Assembly (NCBI RefSeq): GCF_024808255.1
Contig: NZ_JANTYS010000012.1
Location: 124,001 to 188,000, forward strand
From: Mucilaginibacter dorajii
Lineage (GTDB): Bacteria; Bacteroidota; Bacteroidia; Sphingobacteriales; Sphingobacteriaceae
Direction of reading: 5' to 3'
Length of the DNA: 64,000 bases
Made by a program: the position numbers and the translations under genes. Shown here in pieces: positions 8,830 through 16,912 of this stretch (positions are counted from its first letter, which is position 1; every line of letters starts with the position of its first letter). The notes beneath the pieces were generated by a model, which saw only the letters and a list, made by a program, of their open reading frames with translations, was not told where the DNA came from and did not search any database.

Positions 8830-10662
8830 TCAATAATCTTTTAATTTATTCCACCAGGTTTTTTTGAGCACCGTCATCAGCACTACTAACAGGGCAATGG
8901 TTACCATAAGCGGCATTTTTTGCTGTAGGATGAGGTACATGGGCAATATGGTGAGGCATAGCTGCACAATGGTACCGATCACCACATTGAACATATTGAG
9001 CTTAAAGTTTTTGTTGGGGGTAAAGTTGGCATCATCGGCCATCACCAGTTTTTTAACCGGTTCCCAAAAACCCCATGGGCGTACAGTGCTGTAAAAGGAT
9101 TTGAGCACAGCCATATCTGTCGGTTCGCTTGCGTAAGTACCAATTACTGAACCGGCCAGCGAAATGCCAAACAACACCGGGAACCAATACAATAACTCGC
9201 CCGAAGGGATAAACAGCGAAAACACCAGGGAAGAACCGATACCGGCCAGCATTCCCCAGAAAAAACCATTGGCGTTAAAGCGCCACCAATGCCATTTTAA
9301 TACGTTTGATGCCACATAACCGCCATAAAGCGCGGATACTATCCATTGCAGCACGCTGTTTACATCCTTTACAAAAAAGCCAAGGATAACGCCTATAGCC
9401 ACCACCAACACCCCTACCAGGTAATTCATGGCGATAACTTTACGCGTAGAGGCCTCGGGGTTAACATATTTAATATAAATATCGTTTACGATATAGGCCT
9501 GCGCCGCGTTCATGGTGCCGCTAAAGGTGCTCATAAATGCGCCAAGCAAACCGGCCAGCAATAAGCCCACCAGGCCAACGGGCAAAAAGTTATTGATAAC
9601 CGCAGGTAGTATGCGTTCAAAATCAATAGCTCCAGTGGCATCTTTCAGGTTCATTTCGTGGTAATACAGCAAACCCAAAACGGTTAAGCTTACAATAAGC
9701 GAGTAGCGGATGGGCAGCAAAATGATGTTCACAAAGCCGCTCATTTTACTGGCTTCCTCTGGCGAGCGGGTGGACAATATCTTTTGCATGTCGTAATTGG
9801 GTGCCGGCCCGGCCAGCGCCGCGAAAAAGCCCTTAAAGGTCATCATCATAAAAAACAACCCGAAGAGCGAGTAGCCGTCATCCTTTATTTTTTGATTCAC
9901 TTCGTTGATGATGCCCGACCAGCTAAGGCCCAAGCTTTTGCCAAAAAACGGGCTGTACCAGCCATCAGGTACGTTAAGGTAATGCCCGGTTAGTTTATTG
10001 GCGGCTATAAAACCTATCCATATACAGGCCACACTCATGATGCCATACTTAATCATATCGCCTAACACGATGCTGTGCATGCCACCCAAAATGGAATAAA
10101 ACATAGCAAACAGGGTGAACACAATGCCGTACACATGCGGCACGTATTGAGGGGCTATGTTGAAAGGCGCGTATCCTTTTACCAAATCCCATGGGATAAA
10201 GATTTCGATGAACTTACCCAGCCCTATAAAGCCATAAGCAAGGAAACCAAAACAACTCAGCAACGCGAAAGCGATCACCACAATGTGCGACGGACCAACT
10301 CCTGCACCGGTTTTACCAAAACGTGAGGCCAGCCATTCGGCACCTGTCGCGGCATTTGAGCGGCGAAGCCAGCGCGAAAGGTACATCATCAAAAACACCT
10401 GGTTAAACACAGGCCACAGCCAGGGAATCCAGATGCTTTTCATACCGTACACAAAACACAGGCTCACCATCCACATGGTGCCGCTAATGTCAAACATGTC
10501 TGACGCGTCGCTAAGCCCAAGTTTATACCATGGCAGGGATTTACCGCCAAGCATGTAGCTCTCCTTGTTTTCGCGGGCCTTTTTACGGTACCATAAGCCT
10601 ATAAAAATGGTGCTCAACAGGTACAAAACGATAATGGCGATATCGAGCAGGTGTAACTTCAT
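8830..10662 (-). CDS. SSS-family sodium:sugar symporter for manno-oligosaccharides
   Basis: A 610-residue inner-membrane protein with about 14-15 hydrophobic segments and no signal peptide. It resembles SSS transporters (LLDIAIIVLYLLSTIFIGLWY, SDASDMFDISGTMW, GLLGAFMSTFSGTMNAAQAY, the last being the sodium-site region). By context it should import mannobiose or longer manno-oligosaccharides with Na+, as proposed for the symporter in the B. fragilis mannan cluster. It is the first structural gene after the AraC regulator and its stop codon region runs directly into the GH130 gene. No SusC/SusD pair is present here, so outer-membrane uptake must be encoded elsewhere. Confidence 0.9.
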   Translation of the reverse strand: MKLHLLDIAIIVLYLLSTIFIGLWYRKKARENKESYMLGGKSLPWYKLGLSDASDMFDISGTMWMVSLCFVYGMKSIWIPWLWPVFNQVFLMMYLSRWLRRSNAATGAEWLASRFGKTGAGVGPSHIVVIAFALLSCFGFLAYGFIGLGKFIEIFIPWDLVKGYAPFNIAPQYVPHVYGIVFTLFAMFYSILGGMHSIVLGDMIKYGIMSVACIWIGFIAANKLTGHYLNVPDGWYSPFFGKSLGLSWSGIINEVNQKIKDDGYSLFGLFFMMMTFKGFFAALAGPAPNYDMQKILSTRSPEEASKMSGFVNIILLPIRYSLIVSLTVLGLLYYHEMNLKDATGAIDFERILPAVINNFLPVGLVGLLLAGLLGAFMSTFSGTMNAAQAYIVNDIYIKYVNPEASTRKVIAMNYLVGVLVVAIGVILGFFVKDVNSVLQWIVSALYGGYVASNVLKWHWWRFNANGFFWGMLAGIGSSLVFSLFIPSGELLYWFPVLFGISLAGSVIGTYASEPTDMAVLKSFYSTVRPWGFWEPVKKLVMADDANFTPNKNFKLNMFNVVIGTIVQLCLTILPMYLILQQKMPLMVTIALLVVLMTVLKKTWWNKLKDY

Positions 10663-11035
10663 TTAGTTTATTTGGGAATTTGAAGATTTGAAAATTTCAA
10701 ATTCTATTAATTTTCAATTCTGATAATAATTGGCGTTTTCAAAATTGGGTTTATAAAAGCTATTTTCATAATACTTTTTTAACCTTATATTTTAATTTTT
10801 GAAGTTCGATAGCATCACTCTCATGAAAAAGGCTTGTCCAAACAAACAACTATAGCCTGTTTCGGCAAGATGCTTACCAGAGAAAAAAGTGATGATAGTT
10901 CATGGCGGAGAAGACTTTCTCCCTGAATAACTCAAATATACAAAAAAGGTGTCAAAATACCGATAAGAGATCATAAACAATTGACTAACAAGCACTATTT
11001 CATTTTCAAATCCTCAAATTTTCAAATCTTCAAAT
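10663..11035. promoter_or_regulatory. Intergenic region upstream of the mannan operon
   Basis: 373 bp between the AraC gene and the symporter. Both ends carry TTTGAAGATTTGAAAATTTC-like A/T-rich repeats, direct at 10678-10710 and inverted at 11002-11040. CAAATATA at 10933-10940 is a minus-strand match to the Bacteroidota -7 box TAnnTTTG, but no clear -33 box was found at 19-21 bp. It is the likely place for the operon promoter and AraC binding; this is inference from position. Confidence 0.4.
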
Positions 11036-11914
11036 TCAAATGAACACCCTGTTCCCTGTGTAGGTTTCGCGGAACTCTTTGGGGATGCATAGCTTTTTAC
11101 GTTTAAAAATGCGGTTGAAGTTGGAGATATTGTTAAAGCCGCATTTATAAGCTATTTCGGCCACGGTGGAGGTAGAATCGATGAGCATACGGGAGGCGTG
11201 ACCCAGGCGGATCTCGTTCAGGCTGTCTATAAAGGTTTTACCGGTGCGCTTCTTAATAAAACGACTGAAAGAGGCTTCGGGCATGTTGGCTATTTTGGCT
11301 ACTTCGCCAAGGGAAACCTGTTTGTTGTAGTTGGCATTCATGTGCTCAAACACCCTTTCAATGCGACGGCTGTTGTAATAAAACTTATCGTTAGTGAAAC
11401 TTGGATCTGATAACATCTTCATATTGCGGGAGATAGACAGATCATGCATGATCGACATCAATTCCAGCACCGAGTCAAACCCGCTCTTTTTATCCAGGTT
11501 AAGGATGCGCCCTTTGAGCGCCAGGATGGTTTCGGGCGAGAACACAATACCACGCTGCGAACGCTCCAGCATGCTTTTCAAAAAGCTCAACTGGTTGCGT
11601 TTCAGAAACTTTTCATCAAACAGATCTTTGTGAAACTGGATGGTGATCTCGGTAATATCCTCGCTTTGACACTGGTGGGTAAACCAGGCGTGGTACAGGT
11701 TAGGACCAATGAGGGCCAGTTCCAGTTCTTCAATCATTTCAATGTGGCCACCAACAACCCGCTTTGCTCCTTTAGCATTGATAATCAGGTTCAATTCATA
11801 CTCATCATGGTAATGCAGCGGAAAATCAAACTTCTTTTTATTCCTCGAAAAAATGGTAAAGCAGTCGCTTGGGGTAAGCGGCGTAATTTCGCGCATCACG
11901 TTATTGGTTGTCAT
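11036..11914 (-). CDS. AraC-family regulator of the mannan locus
   Basis: A 292-residue protein with an N-terminal cupin-like sensor domain (FDFPLHYHDEYELNLII, with H and E of the sugar-sensing cupin) and a C-terminal double HTH. The HTH reads VSLGEVAKIANMPEASFSRFIKKRTG, then VAEIAYKCGFNNISNFNRIFKR. It likely binds a mannan-derived sugar and switches on the five downstream genes, all on the same strand. The frame is open to a TTG at 11962; ATG 11914 starts just ahead of conserved sequence and is preferred, with ATG 11896 as a second option. Confidence 0.85.
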   Translation of the reverse strand: MTTNNVMREITPLTPSDCFTIFSRNKKKFDFPLHYHDEYELNLIINAKGAKRVVGGHIEMIEELELALIGPNLYHAWFTHQCQSEDITEITIQFHKDLFDEKFLKRNQLSFLKSMLERSQRGIVFSPETILALKGRILNLDKKSGFDSVLELMSIMHDLSISRNMKMLSDPSFTNDKFYYNSRRIERVFEHMNANYNKQVSLGEVAKIANMPEASFSRFIKKRTGKTFIDSLNEIRLGHASRMLIDSTSTVAEIAYKCGFNNISNFNRIFKRKKLCIPKEFRETYTGNRVFI

Positions 11915-12077
11915 AAAACAGAAAAGGCTTAATTGGAAGAAATACTGATACGAATTTAACAAAACTATATCAACTATTCATCTTTTTTGTAAGTTTTCAA
12001 TTATATTTTGCTCGAATTTCATCATGCTAACGGTTCAATTACACACCATTTTGGTATTATTAAACATCTTTTGAATA

Positions 12078-12146
12078 ACCTTCCAACACCTTTCGAATAC
12101 CTTCCCGCACCTTTCGAACACCTTTCGGCACCGTTCTCACACCTTT
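12078..12146. repeat. Helically phased 21-bp tandem repeat
   Basis: In the 490-bp gap between the divergent AraC and mlaE genes, ACC occurs at 12078/9, 12088, 12099, 12109, 12120, 12130 and 12141. The intervals alternate 10 and 11, an exact 21-bp period with a half-period of one helical turn. Units read ACCTTCCAAC/ACCTTTCGAAT, ACCTTCCCGC/ACCTTTCGAAC, ACCTTTCGGC/ACCGTTCTCAC. Such phasing is expected of protein-binding half-sites on one DNA face. The rest of the gap is A/T-rich with no gene seen. Confidence 0.7.
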
Positions 12147-12404
12147 GTGTATTCCAAATTTTACATTTAGTTTACCAGCAGGTATTTATAAAAACTTACG
12201 TTTGCACCATTGTTAAATCCTATAACTTTTAACCCAAAAGGTCAGTACTTAAAACCAGTCACCAGATAATGGCATTATAATTGGCTAAATCAATTTTGTC
12301 ATACCGTTTTAACATTATGACCTATAAAACGCCCATTGCAAACAAATACCAACGGGCACTTGTAGAATAATCAACAATGAAAAAACAATTACTATATTAC
12401 ATTA

Positions 12405-13214
12405 ATGGATACAGCAGCAAGTAGCACCCCGGCGGTACGCAAAAAAAAGTCGAAACTGTGGCAAAGCATCACCGACTTTTTTGTAAGCCTGTATAATATC
12501 AACAAATTTATCCTGCGCTTTTTCAGGGAAGCTTTTATGCCCCCATTTGAGTTTAAGGAGGTAATGCGCCAATGCTATGAGGTTGGTGTACGCTCGTTTA
12601 CCCTCATCACCGTAACGGGTTTTATTGTGGGTTTAATCTTCACCAAACAATCGCGCCCGTCGCTGTCACAATTCGGGGCTACTTCGTGGCTGCCGTCGCT
12701 GGTATCTATAGCTATTATGCGGGCTTTGGCACCATTGGTTACAGCCCTTATCGCATCGGGCAAGGTAGGTTCCAGTATAGGTGCCGAGCTGGGCTCCATG
12801 CGGGTTACCGAGCAGATAGATGCCATGGAAGTATCGGGCACCAAACCATTTAAATTCCTGGTATGCACCCGCGTACTGGCTACTACACTTACCATCCCCA
12901 TCCTATCTACCTATACCGGTTTTATTGCCATGTTTGGCGGCTACCTAAACGTAGCCCAAAACGAGGGCACTACCTGGAGCACTTTTATACAGGAGTTTTT
13001 TGATCCCCTTACTTATACAGATTTTGTGGCATCGCTCATCAAATCTGTGTTATTTGGTTTTACCATTGGCATTGTGGGCTGCTACCAGGGTTATTACTCG
13101 GCCAAGGGTACCGAGGGTGTGGGCAAGGCTGCCAACGGCGCGGTAGTTACGGCCATGTTCCTGGTGTTTATTGAGGAAATTATTGTTGTACAAATAACCA
13201 GCTGGTTTCGCTAA
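12405..13214 (+). CDS. mlaE: MlaE-type ABC transporter permease
   Basis: Inner-membrane permease of an MCE lipid transport system that moves phospholipids between inner and outer membranes. The 269-residue protein has five to six membrane segments and the MlaE landmarks: IMRALAPLVTALIASGKVGSSIGAELGSMRVTEQIDAMEVSG, ATTLTIPILSTY and FGFTIGIVGCYQGY (each quoted part is a separate block). The N-terminal ~45 residues are a basic, Ala/Ser/Thr-rich extension. It is the first gene of a three-gene operon with the ATPase and MCE protein. Confidence 0.93.
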   Translation: MDTAASSTPAVRKKKSKLWQSITDFFVSLYNINKFILRFFREAFMPPFEFKEVMRQCYEVGVRSFTLITVTGFIVGLIFTKQSRPSLSQFGATSWLPSLVSIAIMRALAPLVTALIASGKVGSSIGAELGSMRVTEQIDAMEVSGTKPFKFLVCTRVLATTLTIPILSTYTGFIAMFGGYLNVAQNEGTTWSTFIQEFFDPLTYTDFVASLIKSVLFGFTIGIVGCYQGYYSAKGTEGVGKAANGAVVTAMFLVFIEEIIVVQITSWFR

Positions 13215-13226
13215 TTGCACATCACC

Positions 13227-14000
13227 ATGGAAAAGAAAATTGTAAAAGGCGACCACACCAACCCGGTGATCAGCATCAGGGGACTAAAAAAATCTTTCGA
13301 GGACTATCATGTATTGCGCGGTATTGATCTTGACCTTTACCAGGGCGAAAACCTGGTGGTGCTTGGCCGGTCGGGCACGGGTAAATCGGTATTGATCAAA
13401 ATTATATCTGGCCTGCTGCCGCCCGATGAAGGCGATGTAGAAGTACTTGGCCAAAATATAGCCCACATCAGCGACTACGAATTACAGGCCCTGCGCATCA
13501 GGATTGGTTTCTCTTTTCAGAACAGTGCCTTGTACGATAGTATGACGGTACGCAAAAACCTGGAGTTTCCGTTGGTGCGTAACCGCAGGGGTATCACCCG
13601 TAAGGAGATTGATGCCAACGTTGAGGAAGTGCTTGATGCCGTTGGCTTGTCGCAAACCATCAACCAAATGCCTTCCGAACTGTCGGGCGGGCAACGCAAG
13701 CGTATAGGCATTGCCCGTACGCTGATCCTGAACCCCGAAATTATGCTGTACGATGAACCAACTGCCGGTCTGGACCCTATTACCTGCATCGAGATTAACG
13801 ATCTGATTAACGAAGTACAAACCCGGTTCAACACCTCGTCTATCATCATCACGCACGATTTAACCTGCGCCAAACAAACCGGCGACCGGATATCCATGCT
13901 GCTCGACGGCCAGTTTCAGCGCACCGGTACCTTCGATGAAGTGTTTGCTACCACCGACGACCGGGTGAAACCATTTTACGACTATAACTTTATCCAATAA
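13227..14000 (+). CDS. mlaF: MlaF-type ABC transporter ATPase
   Basis: This ATPase powers the MlaE permease. It has Walker A GRSGTGKS, signature LSGGQRKRIGIARTL, Walker B IMLYDEPTAGLDP and switch histidine in IIITHDL, about 257 residues in all. A TTG at 13215 follows the mlaE stop directly, but ATG 13227 gives the start MEKKIVKGDH and is preferred. The 12-bp spacing to mlaE indicates cotranscription. Confidence 0.93.
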   Translation: MEKKIVKGDHTNPVISIRGLKKSFEDYHVLRGIDLDLYQGENLVVLGRSGTGKSVLIKIISGLLPPDEGDVEVLGQNIAHISDYELQALRIRIGFSFQNSALYDSMTVRKNLEFPLVRNRRGITRKEIDANVEEVLDAVGLSQTINQMPSELSGGQRKRIGIARTLILNPEIMLYDEPTAGLDPITCIEINDLINEVQTRFNTSSIIITHDLTCAKQTGDRISMLLDGQFQRTGTFDEVFATTDDRVKPFYDYNFIQ

Positions 14001-14024
14001 TACAAAAGACATTACAACCATATC

Positions 14025-15020
14025 ATGGACGCATCAGAAAATAAAAAAGCAATCATAGTAGGCCTGTTTTTAGGGCTGGGGCTTATATTGTTTATCCTTG
14101 GGGTGTTTACCCTGGGCGGTCAGCAAAAAAGCTTTGTTAAAAACATCAAGCTCAGTTCGGTATTCAGCGATGTTGCCGGCTTAAAAAAGGGAAATAATGT
14201 TTGGTTTTCGGGGGTAAAAGTGGGCACTATCAGCGCGGTACGGTTTACCGGTCCTTCGCAGGTACAAGTGTTTATGAGTATTGACCAGGGCACCCAGCAA
14301 TTCATCCATCGCAACGCCCAGGCCAAAATCAGCAGCGACGGTTTAATAGGTAACAAAATTATTGTGATTGATGGCGGTAGTCCGCAAGCACCCGAGGTAC
14401 AGGACGGCGACGTTTTACAGGCCGAGAAACTGTTATCGACCGATGATATGCTGAAAACCCTGCAGGAAAATAACCAGAATTTACTTGCCATAACCAGCGA
14501 CTTTAAAAATCTGAGTCACCAGATATTGCAAGGCAAAGGCACCATTGGTGCCTTAATGGCCGATAATACCATGGCCCTGCAATTGCGTGCCGCTATGAAA
14601 AACCTGCAAACTGCCACCCAAAACGCCGCGTTAATGGCAGGCCAGCTAAATAGTTTTAGCAATAAGCTCAACACCAAAGGCGGCTTTGCCGATAACCTGC
14701 TTACCGATACCGCCACGTTTAACCGTATCCGCCAGGCCGCAAACCAACTACAACTGGCGGCAAACAACGCGTCAACCCTAACCAACAACCTCAACAAAGC
14801 CAGCGAAAAACTAAACCGTACCGATAACGCCATTGGCGTACTGCTTAATGATCCCAAAGGTGCCATACAGGTGCAAACCACCCTCAATAACCTGCAACAA
14901 AGTTCCATCAAACTAAACGACGACCTGGAAGCCGCCCAACACAACTTTTTCCTGAAAGGTTTCTTTAAGGATAAAGCGAAGAAGGCCAAAGAGGATAGTT
15001 TGAAAAAGGTGGGGCAATAA
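14025..15020 (+). CDS. mlaD: MCE-domain lipid transport protein (MlaD-like)
   Basis: A membrane-anchored periplasmic protein that would bind lipid for the MlaEF complex. It has an N-terminal transmembrane helix (KAIIVGLFLGLGLILFILGV), one MCE domain (~residues 40-125; VFSDVAGLKKGNNVWFSGVKVG and ISSDGLIGNKIIVI) and a long Ala/Asn/Leu-rich helical tail (residues ~140-310). This 331-residue form is longer than E. coli MlaD, as usual in Bacteroidota. A 41-bp part of its coding sequence (14804-14844) is copied, with one mismatch, at 16109-16149. Confidence 0.9.
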   Translation: MDASENKKAIIVGLFLGLGLILFILGVFTLGGQQKSFVKNIKLSSVFSDVAGLKKGNNVWFSGVKVGTISAVRFTGPSQVQVFMSIDQGTQQFIHRNAQAKISSDGLIGNKIIVIDGGSPQAPEVQDGDVLQAEKLLSTDDMLKTLQENNQNLLAITSDFKNLSHQILQGKGTIGALMADNTMALQLRAAMKNLQTATQNAALMAGQLNSFSNKLNTKGGFADNLLTDTATFNRIRQAANQLQLAANNASTLTNNLNKASEKLNRTDNAIGVLLNDPKGAIQVQTTLNNLQQSSIKLNDDLEAAQHNFFLKGFFKDKAKKAKEDSLKKVGQ

Positions 15021-15468
15021 GCCCCCGCTAAATCTCCCCCGGTAGGGGAGACTTTCAATATTGGGGGCATTAGGTGTTATCCTGTCGGGACAATAATAAA
15101 GAACCCGCACGTTGTTGGTGTTGTCACCAACAATTCTTTTCCGGCGGTGTCGTTATTAAAAACCAATTGCCGCTGTATCTATAAACCCCTACTCTGCCCG
15201 AGGCTTTGAGTTAACGCGACAACATCCAACAACGGGCGAGTCACCAACAATTCTTTTCCGGCGGTGTCATCGCCAAAAAAATAATGCCGTTGTTTCATAA
15301 AAAACGTGCCCCCTCTATCCGATGCAGTAAGAGAAATAATAACACCTGATTATCCGAAGCTGCTGTTGGTGACAACACCAACAGCGGGCGAACACCAACA
15401 GTTTATAGCTACAGGGTACAGCCGATTCAACAATAGGAATTTTCTGTCGAAAGCACGATATTCGGCTC
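15021..15468. repeat. REP-like hairpin nest upstream of the RAYT gene
   Basis: Non-coding. 15021-15070 (CCCCCGCTAAATCTCCCCCG onward) is repeated at 16323-16370. A perfect hairpin TTGTTGGTG-TTGT-CACCAACAA lies at 15112-15133. A chimeric half copy with CGGGCG and the TTCTTTTCCGGCGGTGTC tail is at 15226-15270. A hairpin of opposite polarity, CTGTTGGTG-ACAA-CACCAACAG followed by CGGGCG, is at 15363-15384. About 15100-15390 as a whole is similar to 16150-16320. Confidence 0.8.
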
Positions 15469-15996
15469 ATGGCAACTATAAATTTCGACTATCATCCTCA
15501 GTTTTTCACTGCCACCATCCTTGAATGGAAACACCTGTTAAGGGATAATGAGTTCAAAGATATCATCATCAAAAGCCTCAAATTTTTATCCGATGAAGGA
15601 AGCGTGGTTGTTTATGCTTTTGTGATTATGCCCAATCATTTTCATATGATATGGCAAATACAGGATGGCTATAAGCGGGAAGTCGTTCAGCAACGGTTGA
15701 TGAAGTTTACCGCCCAGCAAATAAAATTCAGGCTACTGGATTCTAAAAACCCGTTAATAGATGCTTTCCTCGTGAATGCCAAAGATCGCAAATATCAGTT
15801 TTGGGAGCGAAATCCTTTAAGTGTCGATTTATGGAGTCCGAAAGTTTTTATACAGAAACTGGATTATATCCACAATAACCCACTTCAACCAAAATGGAAA
15901 CTGGCGCAATTTCCTGAGGATTATAAATACTCATCTGCGCGGTTCTACATCACAGGTGAAGACGAATTTGGTTTTTTACGACATCATATGGGGTAA
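15469..15996 (+). CDS. REP-associated tyrosine transposase (RAYT, Y1/HUH family)
   Basis: A 175-residue single-strand DNA transposase of the RAYT type. It has the HUH motif in MPNHFHMIWQ, the block LDYIHNNPLQPKW (candidate nucleophile Tyr) and the family C-terminus PEDYKYSSARFY. RAYTs act on REP hairpins rather than on their own ends. Here hairpins with the stem (C/T)TGTTGGTG and the tail CGGGCG stand on both sides in the same polarity (15363-15384 and 16078-16099). ATG 15469 gives the expected N-terminus (FFTATILEWKHLL). The gene looks intact. Confidence 0.88.
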   Translation: MATINFDYHPQFFTATILEWKHLLRDNEFKDIIIKSLKFLSDEGSVVVYAFVIMPNHFHMIWQIQDGYKREVVQQRLMKFTAQQIKFRLLDSKNPLIDAFLVNAKDRKYQFWERNPLSVDLWSPKVFIQKLDYIHNNPLQPKWKLAQFPEDYKYSSARFYITGEDEFGFLRHHMG

Positions 15997-16410
15997 GCGA
16001 GCCTGTTGTCAGTCTTCTTCTCATATTACAGGACCTGGCGAGTTTGTTTTGCGACAACATATTGGTAGGGAAACCTATTGTTGGTGACAACACCAACAAC
16101 GGGCGTAACGAAAAGCTAAACCGTACCGATAACGCCATTGGCGTACTGCCCGCACGTTGTTGGTGTTGTCACCAACAATTCTTTTCCGGCGGTGTCGTCG
16201 CCAAAGGATAATGCCGCTGTTTCATAAAAAACGCGCCCCTCTATCCGATGCACTAAGGGAAATAATAACACTTGATTATCCGAAGCTACTGTTGGTGACA
16301 ACACCAACAGCGGGCGAAATAAGCCCCCGCTAAATCTCCCCCGGTAGGGGAGACTTTCAATATTGGGGCTATATGGTATTATTCCACATGGACAGTACCG
16401 CCCGTTCCGC
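15997..16410. repeat. REP-like hairpins with a captured mlaD fragment
   Basis: Non-coding. Hairpin TTGTTGGTG-ACAA-CACCAACAA plus CGGGCG lies at 16078-16105. Next comes a 41-bp stretch (16109-16149) identical but for one base to mlaD 14804-14844, then a reversed hairpin at 16157-16178 and another forward hairpin at 16289-16310. 16323-16370 repeats the sequence that follows the mlaD stop codon. The order mlaD piece, hairpin, post-mlaD sequence suggests a segment duplicated from the mlaD end and then rearranged. Confidence 0.78.
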
Positions 16411-16414
16411 ACAT

Positions 16415-16643
16415 TGTTGGTGTTGTCACCATAGCCGTTAACTTAAGAAAATTTAGCCTTAGGCTTCTCAAAATCCCCTCTTGAGAGGGTAGCAAAGAGC
16501 GTGAGCAGGGGTGTGTTATACAAGCGATAGACTGCACGCAGAATGACACACCCCTCCACCCCTCTCAAGAGGGGAATCGCACATTCCCCTGCTTTTTGAA
16601 GCGTTTTGCTCTTAAGTTAACGGCTATGGTGACAACACCAACA
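16415..16643. mobile_element. Foldback element with 33-bp perfect inverted arms
   Basis: Bases 16415-16447 are the exact reverse complement of 16611-16643 (TGTTGGTGTTGTCACC joined to ATAGCCGTTAACTTAAG). The outer half of each arm is one half of the REP hairpin seen elsewhere in this nest. The 163-bp centre carries CCCCTCTTGAGAGGG (from about 16481) and CCCCTCTCAAGAGGGG (16560 region), themselves foldbacks. It reads as a ~195-bp palindromic element inserted into the loop side of a REP hairpin. No protein is encoded. Confidence 0.78.
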
Positions 16644-16864
16644 GCGGGCGAATCCCATACCCCGCCAGTCTTAAAGTCATCATAATGCCGTTGCCTGCGG
16701 CCCGCGCTTTAGGCTTATACGCGCACAAGGCCTTAGGCCGGTATCCGCTGCAATCGCTAACGGGAGCTACCTGAACCATGATTTATAGGATGTACGGATT
16801 ACCGCGATTATTTGCTTCGCTGAGGAGTAGTTTCCTTTAAATTACAAAACATCCGGAATGCAAA

Positions 16865-16897
16865 AGCCTTGCGAAGTTTTAAAAACTTCGCAAGGCT
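16865..16897. terminator. 16-bp perfect hairpin, likely terminator of the SDR gene
   Basis: AGCCTTGCGAAGTTTT, one A, then AAAACTTCGCAAGGCT: 16-bp arms, 15 bases beyond the SDR stop. A sister hairpin with two compensated base changes is at 24300-24332. Confidence 0.6.
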
Positions 16898-16912
16898 AAA
16901 AATTGGAGGAAC

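Noticed and set aside
12008..12232. 74-codon frame with LPTPFEY-type heptapeptide repeats
   Set aside because: The repeat is explained by the 21-bp DNA period; no ribosome-binding context or conserved flanks. Kept only as an alternative in the findings.
12377..12424. 15-codon leader peptide before mlaE
   Set aside because: It overlaps the mlaE start out of frame, with no attenuator hairpin seen.
14516..15070. 184-codon minus-strand frame over mlaD
   Set aside because: Shadow of the mlaD helical tail; the partial match to a frame at 15950-16138 is due to the duplicated mlaD segment.
15306..15524. 72-codon frame upstream of the RAYT gene
   Set aside because: It translates REP hairpins and overlaps the RAYT start in another frame.
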